Assembly: GCA_020847855.1 (NCBI GenBank) | Contig: JADLBH010000029.1 | Span: 16,424-80,423 of the forward strand | Source of the DNA: Fimbriimonadaceae bacterium | GTDB lineage: Bacteria > Armatimonadota > Fimbriimonadia > Fimbriimonadales > Fimbriimonadaceae | Direction of reading: 5' to 3' | Length of the DNA: 64,000 nucleotides | Shown here: positions 39,381-49,890 of the stretch, in pieces | Position numbering within the stretch: position 1 is the stretch's first letter | How the letters are laid out: every line of letters starts with the position of its first letter | Notes under the pieces: generated by a model | The model's database searches: none | Seen by the model: only the letters and a program-made list of their open reading frames with translations | Told to the model about the DNA's origin: nothing | Program-made: the position numbers and the translations under genes

Positions 39381-40511
39381 ATGCGGCTCGATCCGGCAAT
39401 TCTCCTTGACGTAGAATCCCAGTTCGGCAGGTACCTGGAAGGCGAGGATGTCCGGGCCTTTCTGGACCACTTCGGCATTCACATCGCCGCTGGGCATTGG
39501 TGCGCGGGCGAGTTCTTCGACCGCTTCGCCCCTGGCGGCTATAACGCGGACCAACCCGGATTCGATCGAAGCGAGGAGGCGCAGGTGGCGCGGATCGCTA
39601 AGGCGGGCATCGAGGGCGTCGAGTGGCACGAGGTCGTTTTTCTCGACGCTCACGGTGGGAAAGACCCATCGAGGGTCGGCTCGATCATGGGCGCCATGAA
39701 GGAGCACGGGGTCGTGCCCACGAACATGAACTTCAACACATGGAGCAATCCGAAGTACAAGTTCGGAGGCCTGACCCATCCCGATCCGGGGATTCGGCGG
39801 GATGCGCTCGCGCAAACGCTCCTGGGGGTGGAGATCGCCAAGGAGATCGGCTGTGGCAGTTGCAATATCTGGCCGGGCTCCGATGGCTGGGACTACCACT
39901 TCGAAGTGGACTACGGGAAGCGCCTGAACTGGTTCATCGAAGGCTGCGCCGAGCTCGCCCGCAAGTGCGACTCACTGGGGTTGAAGTTCGGCACGGAGCC
40001 GAAGCAGTACGAGCCTAGGGAGGGCAACATGATCTGCAATACCGTCGCCAAGGCCGCCCTGGTCGCCCAGGAGGTCAACCGTATGGTGGGTAAGACCGTG
40101 ATGGGGGTTGTTATTGACTACGGGCACGAGCAGATGGCCGGGAACACTCCAGCGGACTCGCTCTACGTCCTTCAACGCTTCGGCGTGCCGATTGCGAACT
40201 TCCACATCAATGGCGCGAAGTACAACGCCAACGACGAGGACCGGATCGCGGGCACGGACGATATCTGGCGCCTTGCGGAGTTTTGCTATGCCGCCGCTGA
40301 CACCGGCTACGATGGTTGGTTCGGGCTCGACCAGTTCACCTATCGCACCGAACAGACCGTCTCCATGGAACTCTCCGTCGAGTTTTTTGCGAACTGCATG
40401 AAGAAGGCGCTCACAATCTTCGCCCGACGGGACGACCTCCAAGCCGCGCAGGCGACGGGGGACGCGATCCGAACCATCCAATTGGTGAAGCGGGCGATCT
40501 ATTCGGGCTAG
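39381..40511 (+). CDS. Xylose isomerase-like TIM-barrel sugar isomerase
   Basis: WCAGEFFDRFAPGGYNADQPGFD...GIEGVEWHEVVFLDAHGGKDPS; KFGTEPKQYEPREG. Confidence 0.8.
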   Translation: MRLDPAILLDVESQFGRYLEGEDVRAFLDHFGIHIAAGHWCAGEFFDRFAPGGYNADQPGFDRSEEAQVARIAKAGIEGVEWHEVVFLDAHGGKDPSRVGSIMGAMKEHGVVPTNMNFNTWSNPKYKFGGLTHPDPGIRRDALAQTLLGVEIAKEIGCGSCNIWPGSDGWDYHFEVDYGKRLNWFIEGCAELARKCDSLGLKFGTEPKQYEPREGNMICNTVAKAALVAQEVNRMVGKTVMGVVIDYGHEQMAGNTPADSLYVLQRFGVPIANFHINGAKYNANDEDRIAGTDDIWRLAEFCYAAADTGYDGWFGLDQFTYRTEQTVSMELSVEFFANCMKKALTIFARRDDLQAAQATGDAIRTIQLVKRAIYSG

Positions 40512-41791
40512 CCGTATCGGTACGCGCCGTATGGCGTGAGTACGAAGAGCCCGTCGTCCGCCAGTGCGAAACCCGTCGTCTCCGTGTCGTCCGGGCCGAT
40601 CCGCTCCCATTCGCCAAGGCGGTTGGCCCAGGCGCCGTCGTTGCCACCGATCACGAGCGTACCGTGCCATACCGCCAAATGGTTGATGGAGCGCGTGGGG
40701 ACGGAGACCGCTTCTGCCCGATCTCCGTTGAGTCGGCTGAGCCCGCCGTTCGATGTTCCCACGTAGACCGTTCCGGCGAGCGTCGCGAGCGAAGTGACCC
40801 AAGTATCCTTGAGGCCCTGGAGAAGCCCGATGTTCTCGATCCCGGTTTTGGAGGTGCGAAACACTCCCGACGACTGGGTGCCGATGAATGTTCCTTCCGC
40901 ACCGGCGAGCATCGCGGTCACGACCTCGCCTCGCAAAGTCTCTGGCCTCGTTTCAGTGGTCGTCTTGGACGACTTCTCGACCCAGCCTCCGATCCCGCCG
41001 AAGAGCAGGTTCCCGCAAACGGAGAGTACGGATGTCCAGGGCCGCTTCGCCGCGCCGAAGAGGACGTCGTCGTATCGCTTGCCCGTAGACAGATCCAGCT
41101 TGTCCACCGAGCCGTCCCCGAACAGCACCCAGGCTGCCCCGGCGAACTGCGACACCTGGCGCACGGGCCGTTGGTCGAGCGACCTCCAGTTCCCCGGTTC
41201 TCCGTCCCACAGACCTTCGGGCCCACCGATCAGCCACTTCCGACCGAGGATCGCCAAGCCGTGGAGACGTTGCGTCGGGAGCGTGGAGGGTAGTTTCTCG
41301 CGAATCCAGCCGGAAGGTCCCTCGCTCCAAAGGCCTGCCGAAGTACCTGCCCAGAGCCGATCGCGGTACCACAGGAGCGCATAGACCTTCTCGGCGGGCG
41401 GGGCCGGCCTATTGCCGCTCGGGCAGATGAGGAAGCGGCTCGCCAGGAGCGACTCGACGCGGCCGTGAGGGGTGTCTCAGGCTACCGTGTCGCCCTTCGC
41501 CCCGAGAGTCGAGGCCCCCACCTCCACCCATCTCGAGCCCTGCACCCGCATTACGTTGCCCGACGGTGTCGTAACCGCCCCTTTGTCATAGAGAATCACC
41601 GAGCAAGGGAGTCGAGGTTCCACCTCAAACCATTCGCTCTGCCTTTGTTCGAGCAGGCCCCCACCAGTACCGGCGAGAAGAGTCCCCTGGTGTTCCCCGA
41701 GCCATCGGACCTCCTCGTGGCAGGCGTAGGTTGCCGTCTGCGCAGGTACCGGAACCCCGATCACGCCGAGCGCTATGCACGTGGCGAACAA
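40508..41791 (-). pseudogene. Beta-propeller-like secreted protein interrupted by an in-frame TGA at 41477-41479
   Basis: TTG start after GGGGAGG at 41791 with signal peptide; propeller-like motifs LLAGTGGGLLEQRQSEWFEV before and LWAGTSAGLWSEGPSGW, VYVGTSNGGLSRL after the TGA in the same frame; no start codon near the TGA downstream. Confidence 0.65.
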
Positions 41792-43365
41792 GCAAGCCTC
41801 CCCTTGTTCGATGCCCTGTCCTTGACGAGGACGAAGGCTACGGTTTCCGCTTTGCCGATCTCGGCCGAGTAGACCCCCGGCTCGGTCTCTGAGAGGACGA
41901 GCCGCTTGCCCGTGGCCGTATAGGCCTCGACCAAGGCCAATCCCGACTCGGAGGTGACCACGAGAGAATCCCCCCTCCAGGAGGCGAGCCCTGTCGGTGC
42001 CGTGCGGTCCACATGGTAGACGACAGACTCTTCGCGGCGGCTGCCGTCCTTTCGCACGACGACGATCCTTACCTTGTAGCTGCCTTCCGGGGCGTCGGCC
42101 GGGATCTCGAAGTTCACGGTCCACCACCCGTCCCCGAGGGCGCGGAGGGCGAGCACGCGGCCGTCCGGAAGAACCGCGAGGACCTTCTCCGCGTCTCGCG
42201 CAGCGAACATGATCTGGGGGTCTCCCCCTCGACTCCGGTCCCAGTTCACTTGGGGAGGCAAGGACCCGCCCCCTCCACGTTGGGCAGCGAGCCGATTTCG
42301 GCGCTCGGCCTTAGCCTTCTCGGCACGCAGCTGGGCAAGGAACTCCTTGCGCTTCTCATCGAAGAGCTTCCTTTCGGTGCTCGGGACGGCGAGCAACGCG
42401 GTGGATTGGCTCGGCACTTGATACTTCAAGCTGAAGTCCAGGAGCTTTCCTGGGGTACCGTTCACGATCTCCGCCTGGGCCCAGACTTTTGCGACATCAT
42501 TGCCGGGCGTGATTTTGCCGAGCCCGACCGTGACCGCGTTGTTCGCCTGGTGGACCGTAAGCGTCGGGCCGGTCGCGATCCCCGAGAAACGGACGATGGA
42601 AGGATCCATCTGGCTGTTCTGACTGCTCCCTACGGAATGAAACCGCCGAAGTCCGGTGATCCTGGGGATCCCGCGTCCCAAAGCCCCCATCGCAATGCCG
42701 GCGACGTAGACGTTCCCGTCCTTCCAGCGCTCGGCCACGACGTTCACGTAGATGTCGTTCTGGAGATTGACGACCTTTCGGTCCACCGTGATGGCTGCTC
42801 GCCAGTCGGACGTGATCACCGGCCTTCCGCCGCCGTCAATTTTCCACGCCTTTTCCACTTCGGGAGATCCGTCCGGCCAACCGGGCGGGGAGAGGTGCAT
42901 CCGATCGTATTCCATTTCCAGGTAGCTGATCGAAGTGAGCTGGATTCGGAGCGGGTACCCGACGGCCAAGGGGTAGATCTGGGCATGGAACGACTCGTTG
43001 GAGGTCATCTCCATGATCCCAGGGTCGCGGTTGCGCGAGGTGATCGCGGTGTAGATGAACCATGCCATCTGCTTGTCCATGAGGACCCCAGGCACGAACT
43101 CGTCCTTGTACCAGTACCCAAACGCACCGAGCACCCCACCGGTCGGGAGCGAGAAGTTGAACGAGGCCTCTGTGAGCCGAGTGTAGGGGTTGTCAAAGAG
43201 GTAGGTGGTCGTCGTCTTGACGAGAGGGCCGCGCACGACGCTGTACGCATGGACCTTCTTGAGCTGGAAGCTTGCACCGGTGTCGCGGTTATAGACCGAG
43301 GTCAGGTTTTGTGCAGGGGCGGTAGTGGCGATGGCTGCGAGAAGGGCGAGAGCAAGATTCCGCAT
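41773..43365 (-). CDS. Secreted VIT/marine-proteobacterial-sortase-type-like domain protein
   Basis: Signal MRNLALALLAAIATTAPA; VKTTTTYLFDNPYTRLTEASFNFSLPTGGVLGAFGYWYKDEFVPGVLMDKQMA resembles VIT domain. Confidence 0.6.
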   Translation of the reverse strand: MRNLALALLAAIATTAPAQNLTSVYNRDTGASFQLKKVHAYSVVRGPLVKTTTTYLFDNPYTRLTEASFNFSLPTGGVLGAFGYWYKDEFVPGVLMDKQMAWFIYTAITSRNRDPGIMEMTSNESFHAQIYPLAVGYPLRIQLTSISYLEMEYDRMHLSPPGWPDGSPEVEKAWKIDGGGRPVITSDWRAAITVDRKVVNLQNDIYVNVVAERWKDGNVYVAGIAMGALGRGIPRITGLRRFHSVGSSQNSQMDPSIVRFSGIATGPTLTVHQANNAVTVGLGKITPGNDVAKVWAQAEIVNGTPGKLLDFSLKYQVPSQSTALLAVPSTERKLFDEKRKEFLAQLRAEKAKAERRNRLAAQRGGGGSLPPQVNWDRSRGGDPQIMFAARDAEKVLAVLPDGRVLALRALGDGWWTVNFEIPADAPEGSYKVRIVVVRKDGSRREESVVYHVDRTAPTGLASWRGDSLVVTSESGLALVEAYTATGKRLVLSETEPGVYSAEIGKAETVAFVLVKDRASNKGRLACSPRA

Positions 43366-43403
43366 GGGGTCCTCGCTGGTCTGACGCGCCACTCGGGCCG
43401 CGG

Positions 43404-44159
43404 TTACGAGGGAGTCTCTTGTGACCAAATGGTGGCTTGGCGCTCGTGCTCGTCCTTTCGCCCAGCGATACGGTTCACCTCGGTGAGGGTGAGTGGAACG
43501 AGTGGCGAGCCGGTGGATAGTGCAGCGATGACGATCCTGGCTGCCTTCTCCGCCATCTGGAGCGCCGCAGCAACGACTCCGGGGCTCGGCCCAAGCGCGA
43601 TGGTGCCATGATTCTGGAGCGCGATCATCCGTGGGGGCTCGCCGTGCGCCTCCATCCAGGAGGAGCAACGGGCCGCAATCTCGCGAGCGAGAGCGAGGCC
43701 AGGATCCACGTACGGAATCCAAAGGGTGGCTGCACCGCAGAGGACGACCTCGTCGGGGAAGAACCGTTGGCGGCACCTGTCGCGGCCCATCTCGGTACAC
43801 AAAAGGGCGAGGGTCGCCTCCCCATGGACGTGGCCGACGAACTCGACCCCAGGCAGGCCCAGGAGCCAGGCGTGCATGAACGCCTCGACCGAGGGCTTGG
43901 GCCCTCGCTGGGACACGAGCAGGCCGTGGACCGCATGGTCGTCCATTGCGGCCCCGCTCGTCACGGCGCGTGAAAGCGCCTCTCGATCGCAGCGCGCGAA
44001 ACCGTCTGGACCAATGCCGTGGAGTCGGTGCCCGCTCGCCTTCACCCAAAAGAACGTGCCTTCCGCCCCGCTCGTATTGCCTTCGCCAAGGATCGCCAAG
44101 CGATATGCCGGGTCACCGACTTCGCAGGAGAGCCGGATCAAATGTTCTAGCACGGACAT
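43404..44159 (-). CDS. Class II aldolase/adducin family protein
   Basis: LAILGEGNTSG; FVGHVHGEATLALL; RMIALQNHGTIALG. Confidence 0.85.
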   Translation of the reverse strand: MSVLEHLIRLSCEVGDPAYRLAILGEGNTSGAEGTFFWVKASGHRLHGIGPDGFARCDREALSRAVTSGAAMDDHAVHGLLVSQRGPKPSVEAFMHAWLLGLPGVEFVGHVHGEATLALLCTEMGRDRCRQRFFPDEVVLCGAATLWIPYVDPGLALAREIAARCSSWMEAHGEPPRMIALQNHGTIALGPSPGVVAAALQMAEKAARIVIAALSTGSPLVPLTLTEVNRIAGRKDEHERQATIWSQETPS

Positions 44160-44262
44160 GCCGTGATTCTGGCCGACCAAAGACGCTCAATCGCCGACTG
44201 GCCCGTAGCTACTGCGAAGGGACGCTGCGGGACAAACGGGTATCGTTTTCCTTGGCCGATCC

Positions 44263-45423
44263 ATGCCGATTTCCCCACACCGTACCGTTTCGAGCGACCT
44301 CCACGACATCCTGAGCAAGGTTCTCTCCAACACCCGCCTTTCGCGCGAGGACGGGGTGAGGCTCTATCGTCACAAGGACCTGACCTCCGTGGGAACTCTG
44401 GCTAACCTGGTCCGAGAGCGGTTGCACGGAGCGAGGACGTATTTCGTTCGCAACCAGCACGTGAACTACACGAACATCTGCAACAAGTTCTGCAAGTTCT
44501 GTTCGTTCTATGCGAAGAAGGGTGGGCCGGACCCCTACGAGATGAGCATCGAGGAGGTTCGCCGCCGCCTCGAATGGCACCGGGACTCCCTGATCACCGA
44601 GGTGCACATGGTGGGCGGGATCAATCCGCGCTTGCCCTATTCGTACTACATGGACCTCGTACGGGCCGTCAAAGACGCCTTGCCGGGCGTCCATGTGAAG
44701 GCGTTCACCGCGATCGAGATCGAGGAGATCGCCCGGGTCGGCAAGGTGAGCCACGAGCAGGCGCTCCGCGATCTGATGGAAGCCGGGCTCGACTCGCTGC
44801 CCGGTGGAGGGATCGAAGTGCTCAGCGACCGGGTTCACCGCGAGCTGTTCGGCAAGAAGCTCGACGGCGAGGGCTGGAAGAGCGTGGCCCGGGCGGCTGC
44901 GAGGGTCGGACTCACCCAATACGCCACCCTGCTCTATGGCACGATCGAGACCGTCGAGGAGCGGGTTGACCATTTGGTGCAATTGCGCGAGCTTCAGGAC
45001 GAGACCGGCCACTTCGTCTGCTTCACGCCGTTGAGTTTCCACCCCGAAGGGACGGAGCTAGAGGACGTCAAGCCGCTCACAGGCTACACCGACCTGCGGG
45101 CGATCGCGGTCTCGCGGCTCATGCTCGACAACTTCGCCCACATTAAGAGCTTTTGGATCATGAACACGCCAGCCGTCACCCAGGCCTCACTCTGGTATGG
45201 CGCCGACGACGCCGACGGGCTCGTCCACGAGTACGAGATCACCTATAACGAGGGCGAGTTCGGCAACAAGACCCAGGCTCTGACCTACTCCAACATGGTC
45301 GCCATGATTCGGGAGGCTGGCCGAACCCCCATCGAGCGTGACTCGTTGTACCAAGAGATCGTGCGCGAAGGCGCAGAGCCCCCGCGTGCCCGTTCGCTGA
45401 CCCCGCTCACGGTTACGGGCTAA
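44263..45423 (+). CDS. mqnE: Aminofutalosine synthase (radical SAM), futalosine menaquinone pathway
   Basis: VNYTNICNKFCKFCSFYAKKG radical SAM cluster; EVHMVGGINPRLPYSYYMDLVRAVK; SLPGGGIEVLSDRV. Confidence 0.9.
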   Translation: MPISPHRTVSSDLHDILSKVLSNTRLSREDGVRLYRHKDLTSVGTLANLVRERLHGARTYFVRNQHVNYTNICNKFCKFCSFYAKKGGPDPYEMSIEEVRRRLEWHRDSLITEVHMVGGINPRLPYSYYMDLVRAVKDALPGVHVKAFTAIEIEEIARVGKVSHEQALRDLMEAGLDSLPGGGIEVLSDRVHRELFGKKLDGEGWKSVARAAARVGLTQYATLLYGTIETVEERVDHLVQLRELQDETGHFVCFTPLSFHPEGTELEDVKPLTGYTDLRAIAVSRLMLDNFAHIKSFWIMNTPAVTQASLWYGADDADGLVHEYEITYNEGEFGNKTQALTYSNMVAMIREAGRTPIERDSLYQEIVREGAEPPRARSLTPLTVTG

Positions 45424-45443
45424 GTCCCGGCCACGCGGGTAAC

Positions 45444-46169
45444 GTGGGGGTCTTGACGCGCAAAAAACCTTCCATCGCCGAGCCGGTCACCGAGCTTCGG
45501 CGTATTCCCATTCGCGAGAACGGGGAACCACTCGTCACCTATCTCGACCGTCATCCCAGACTGATCGTAGCGGCCCCGCGCTGGGACTATACGCGTGCGA
45601 CCTTTGCTCGGAGATCGGTCGTGGAGATGCTGGTGCGGGCGGCAGACGCCTTGCCCAAGGGCTATGCGATCGCGGTGATCGAAGGGTGGCGCCCTCCCTA
45701 TATCCAACACAGGATGTACATCTCCAACTGGGAGCGGTGGAAGGAGCGGAGACCGGATTGGTCCGACGCGCAGATTCGGAGGACGGTGAACCGGTACACG
45801 GCCCCGATCCACAGCAAAGTGCCTCCCCCTCACTCGACCGGGGGCGCCGTGGACGTGTTGCTCGCTACGCTCGACGGCGAGGAGCTCGACCACATGAGCC
45901 CCTACCAGTTTGGCCAGCACGAGTCCTATCCGTTCGATGCACCCAATCTGAGTGAACCCGCGAGCCAGCATCGGCGAATTCTCGGAGAGGCCCTGATCGC
46001 GGGCAAGCTCACGAACTACCCCAGTGAGTGGTGGCACTGGTCCTATGGCGACCAGGGCTGGGCCTACCGCAACGGATTCGAGGCTGCGATCTACGGCCCA
46101 GCGGAGCCAGAGGGCTGGGTTGGTGTCGAGGCCGACATGGTGGACGCGGTGATCAGCCGGTTCCCTTAG
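45444..46169 (+). CDS. D-Ala-D-Ala dipeptidase-like M15D (VanX-like) peptidase
   Basis: IEGWRPPYIQHRMY; PPHSTGGAVDVLL zinc motif; YPSEWWHWSYGD; GTG start. Confidence 0.85.
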   Translation: MGVLTRKKPSIAEPVTELRRIPIRENGEPLVTYLDRHPRLIVAAPRWDYTRATFARRSVVEMLVRAADALPKGYAIAVIEGWRPPYIQHRMYISNWERWKERRPDWSDAQIRRTVNRYTAPIHSKVPPPHSTGGAVDVLLATLDGEELDHMSPYQFGQHESYPFDAPNLSEPASQHRRILGEALIAGKLTNYPSEWWHWSYGDQGWAYRNGFEAAIYGPAEPEGWVGVEADMVDAVISRFP

Positions 46170-47347
46170 GGAACGCCCAGGTGTCGGGCCAAATCGGCGC
46201 AGTCCAGCCGGTTGCCGAGTTCGCCATCGTAGTCTGGGTTGAGAGGGTCAATATTCGTGCCGCTTTGCTCGACCTCGTCTCTTAGGATCACAGGAGGAAC
46301 CCTGGGCACCGACCTCAGCGCATCGGCAATGGCGCCAGCGACGAGGGGCGACGCAAAGGACGTTCCGCTCCAGATGCCGATGGTTCCATCCCACCATGCG
46401 CTCTTGATCCCGGTCGCGGGAGCTGCCTGCCTCGCCCCTCCGTCCCAATTGCTGAAGGGCGCCTTGATGTCGTTCTGGTTCACCCCGGTGACCATGACGA
46501 CCTTGCTGATGTCGGCCGGGTAGTTGGCTCCGCGGTAACCGTTGTTCCCGATTGCGGCAACGACCGTCGTTCCGCGATCCTCGGCGTAGTGCATCACATC
46601 AGAGAGCGCGGGGATCGCTTGCTCCGAACCAAGGCTGATATTCACGACCTCGCACCCGGCCAGGACGCTACGGGCGATCCCTTTGGTGATCGTCCATGCA
46701 TCGGCTTGGCCGTCGGCATCGGCGACCCGGCAGATCACGAGTTCCGCATAGGGAGCGATCTGAGCGACGAGCCCAGCGACCATAGAGCCATGGCCCAGTG
46801 CCTCGTCGAGCCTGAAGTTTCGGTTGGAATCCACGCCGGTGGGCATGTCCCATGCGTCTGCACGGTCTCGAGCGATAGGGAATAGGACGGCAACGCGCGA
46901 GAGCAGCCAGGGGTTCTGCCTCGAGATACCGGTATCGAGGATGCCGACCCTCACTTTGCGGTCGGTTCCGCGCCACGGCCTGAGGCTCCACTGGATCTGG
47001 GCGAGAAGGTTCGAGTTCTCCCCGTAGATTCCATCGTCAAAGACGGCACCGATCGTGCTGCCCTTCCCTGCGCCGATATGCTCGGGCATCGCGAGCGCCA
47101 CGTTGTCCTCGCAGAAGCGAACTCGTGGATCGGCCCGCATTTGAAGCTGGACCGCGATCGGGTCGAAGCCTGGCTTCACCTCTACCAGGGCGAAGGGTGC
47201 GGGCTTGACGATGTCTATCAAGCTCACGGGGTGCGATCGTGCGACCCCGAGAATCTGGCGATAGTCCTGAACCTCTACGATGAACCGTGCCCCCGCGTGG
47301 GACAGGGCCGAGACCAAGACGAGCAGCGCGACGAGAGACCTTTTCAT
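46166..47347 (-). CDS. Secreted S8 (subtilisin-family) serine protease
   Basis: Signal MKRSLVALLVLVSALSHAGA; catalytic DTGIS, GHGSMVAGL, GTSFASPLVAGA; ATG overlaps the stop of the CHAT gene. Confidence 0.93.
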   Translation of the reverse strand: MKRSLVALLVLVSALSHAGARFIVEVQDYRQILGVARSHPVSLIDIVKPAPFALVEVKPGFDPIAVQLQMRADPRVRFCEDNVALAMPEHIGAGKGSTIGAVFDDGIYGENSNLLAQIQWSLRPWRGTDRKVRVGILDTGISRQNPWLLSRVAVLFPIARDRADAWDMPTGVDSNRNFRLDEALGHGSMVAGLVAQIAPYAELVICRVADADGQADAWTITKGIARSVLAGCEVVNISLGSEQAIPALSDVMHYAEDRGTTVVAAIGNNGYRGANYPADISKVVMVTGVNQNDIKAPFSNWDGGARQAAPATGIKSAWWDGTIGIWSGTSFASPLVAGAIADALRSVPRVPPVILRDEVEQSGTNIDPLNPDYDGELGNRLDCADLARHLGVP

Positions 47348-49890
47348 ACCCCGTATCCTCCAAGAGTCGAGAACGGCGCCCAGAAATACGGATGGGGCAT
47401 CCGTTGGCGCACCTGTGCCCGCGCGGCACCGACCGCCTCCAACCAGCCCTGACCCGCTTCGAGGCCCTGATAAAGGTTCTTTACGAAGACGAGTGCCGCT
47501 TTGTCGTCCAAGGGCCAAATGGGACCTATCACGACGGAGGCACCGCGAGCAAGGAAGGCCCGCCCCAGGCCCTCTGGCTCAAAGGTATTCGTGCCTCCCA
47601 CGGAAGCCGCCTCGCACGCGGTGAGCACGACGGATCCAAACCGGGCTGAGGAGCCTTGGATCTCAAAGGCGCGCAAGTTGCCGTCTGGGAAGCTGATTGT
47701 GGAGAACAAGGGCGACGTCGGGTGGGCTCGTGCGTGGGTGGCGATGTGGCATAGGTTGTAGTCGCCTCCCTGCAAGCTCGTTCGTGCCTGTTCCAAGGTT
47801 CGACAGATCTCGGTATGTGGAAAGACCTTGAGCAGCAGATCGGTCTCGTCACGAAGGTAGGGCAGGTCGTCCCAATCCGAGGTCCATAGGAGGACGCGGG
47901 GGTTTCGGGGCAGGGGCCGCGGAGTGCCCGGAGCAAAGGGCGCGAGCGCCATGATCGGCTCTTGGGTCGGGCTCGTGAGGGCCGCCCAAGGCACACGCCA
48001 GAGCTGGCCTTCGGGGCAGAGGTGCCTTTGGGGGAGGCCCGGTGGCAAGAGACACCCTAGGTCACGGATCGCGGCAAGGGCGGGGCCCGGATCCTGGCTC
48101 TCCCCCAACGCGGCACCGACGATCTCGAACCGAAGCGCACGGAGTCGGCGGGAGATGGCCTCCCTTCCCAGGGGTAGGGTCGTGATCTTGTCGCCCGAGA
48201 GCACGTAGGTCTCGTTCACCGACTCGACCCAGGCGATGTCCGGCTCCGGGGCCCCTTCCAGGAACTTTCCCGATGTGCGGCGGAGTGAGAGGTGGGTCTC
48301 CGACCACTCGGTTTGGAGAGCGAGTTCGGCAGGCGTGGACTTCGCGGGACGCCGTGGGTCGCTGCCCTCCGACTCGGCGAAGGCGACCCTGAGCCTGGCG
48401 ATCGTTCTGGAGAGTCGTCTCGGCAGGATCCCCGTTCGCAGGGCACCGATATCCTCGGCCAAGCCGATCGCCCGGTGCTTCCGCACCGCTCGGATCGCTT
48501 CTCCTTCGGAATCTTTGCGCTGGGCCAGGGCTTGCACATATTCGCCCAGGAGGCCCTCCCTGCCCCTCATGAACGCCGACCGAAGGATAGGGCTTGCGAG
48601 GCGGTCACGGTGCGTGGCCAAGGCATCGAGGGCTGCCGAGAACAGTGCGGGCGAGCCTTCGACCCTCGCCTTGATCGCCGTCCATCGCCAGTCGAGGGCT
48701 TGATCCCCGAGGCGCTCGACGGCAGATCTGCACTCGTCGAGCCTATCCCGAGCGAGCGCTCCATGCCAGAGTTCCCACTCCGCCAGGTCCAGGACACACT
48801 CGGCGTAGAGTCGCCGGGCCTTTGCCTTCCCGAGCACTTGGGTCGCACGACGGAGCGCGGCCAGGCCGCCGCCGTCGAGGTGTAGCCGGGCCATGGCGGC
48901 ACGGGATCGAGCGTAGGCCAACCAAACATGGTTACCGACCCTACGAAAACCAGCGGCCGCTAGGCGGAAGCGGCGACCTGCGAGGGTCCACTTTCCGGCT
49001 TGCGCGAGCGAGAGACCGAGGCCCAGGTGGACGTCGGCACGGTTCAGGCCCTTGGCACCGCGCAAGGCTACGGTGCCCGCGTGGATGCTCTCGTCCAAGA
49101 GCCCGCACGAGCGATAGACATCGGAGAGAAGCTCGGCGGTCCTTGGGTCCTCGTCGAGCCCGCCGTCCTCTCGCAGGATCGCAAGGCCCGCCTCGACCTG
49201 TCCGGTGAGCGCGAGCGCATACCCCTGGTTCAGTCGGGCTAGCCGCGCATAATGAGCTTGCCCGAGGCCCTCGAGTTGCTTGCCAGCTTCTTTGGCTCGG
49301 CGGAGGGCGGCTGCCGCGCTCCCGCCAAACAGCTCGGCGGTGGAGAGCGCGAGAGTCCCCGCAGCGGCCTCGACTCCGCTCAGGTGAGGCATCGCGAGGT
49401 GCAGCATTCGGGATGCCTCGGCGTACTTGTCGCTCCAGAGCAGGGCGTTCGCGGTGTTCAGGAGGGCGCGGGCGGCGTCGGTGCTTTCTCCCATGCGAGT
49501 CAGGTCTCGCGCGAGCCGCCTGCCCAACCGAACCGCCTCCTCCGGCCTTCCGGCTCGCGCGAGGCTGTCCACGCGCCCGATGGAATACGTCAAGGCGAGC
49601 CGAGGGGTTTTCGCTGCCTTCGACGCGAGGCGAAGGGTCTCTGCGCTCCGGAGCCATAGACCTCGCGCCCGCTCGCCCACGGCACGGGCCCGCAGCGCGA
49701 GTGCCAGGTCGGCGGGGGCGAATACCTCCCACCGGGATGCAAGGCGGGAGGTGATCTTTGGATCCGATCCGGCGACCTGGGCCACGCGGAAGAAGAACTC
49801 CTCCGCATCGCGCATGGTGGCGCGTCCAAGGAACTTGGCGCACGCGCGTCTTGAACTCGCTGACTCGACCTGGGATACGAGGCTAGGCAC
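47344..49890 (-). CDS. TPR-CHAT caspase-like protease
   Basis: N-terminal ~600 aa of TPR-like helices; C-terminal YNLCHIATHARAHPTSPLFS and FGSVVLTACEAASVGG (His/Cys dyad), GLGRAFLARGASVVIGPIWPLDD. Confidence 0.9.
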   Translation of the reverse strand: MPSLVSQVESASSRRACAKFLGRATMRDAEEFFFRVAQVAGSDPKITSRLASRWEVFAPADLALALRARAVGERARGLWLRSAETLRLASKAAKTPRLALTYSIGRVDSLARAGRPEEAVRLGRRLARDLTRMGESTDAARALLNTANALLWSDKYAEASRMLHLAMPHLSGVEAAAGTLALSTAELFGGSAAAALRRAKEAGKQLEGLGQAHYARLARLNQGYALALTGQVEAGLAILREDGGLDEDPRTAELLSDVYRSCGLLDESIHAGTVALRGAKGLNRADVHLGLGLSLAQAGKWTLAGRRFRLAAAGFRRVGNHVWLAYARSRAAMARLHLDGGGLAALRRATQVLGKAKARRLYAECVLDLAEWELWHGALARDRLDECRSAVERLGDQALDWRWTAIKARVEGSPALFSAALDALATHRDRLASPILRSAFMRGREGLLGEYVQALAQRKDSEGEAIRAVRKHRAIGLAEDIGALRTGILPRRLSRTIARLRVAFAESEGSDPRRPAKSTPAELALQTEWSETHLSLRRTSGKFLEGAPEPDIAWVESVNETYVLSGDKITTLPLGREAISRRLRALRFEIVGAALGESQDPGPALAAIRDLGCLLPPGLPQRHLCPEGQLWRVPWAALTSPTQEPIMALAPFAPGTPRPLPRNPRVLLWTSDWDDLPYLRDETDLLLKVFPHTEICRTLEQARTSLQGGDYNLCHIATHARAHPTSPLFSTISFPDGNLRAFEIQGSSARFGSVVLTACEAASVGGTNTFEPEGLGRAFLARGASVVIGPIWPLDDKAALVFVKNLYQGLEAGQGWLEAVGAARAQVRQRMPHPYFWAPFSTLGGYGV

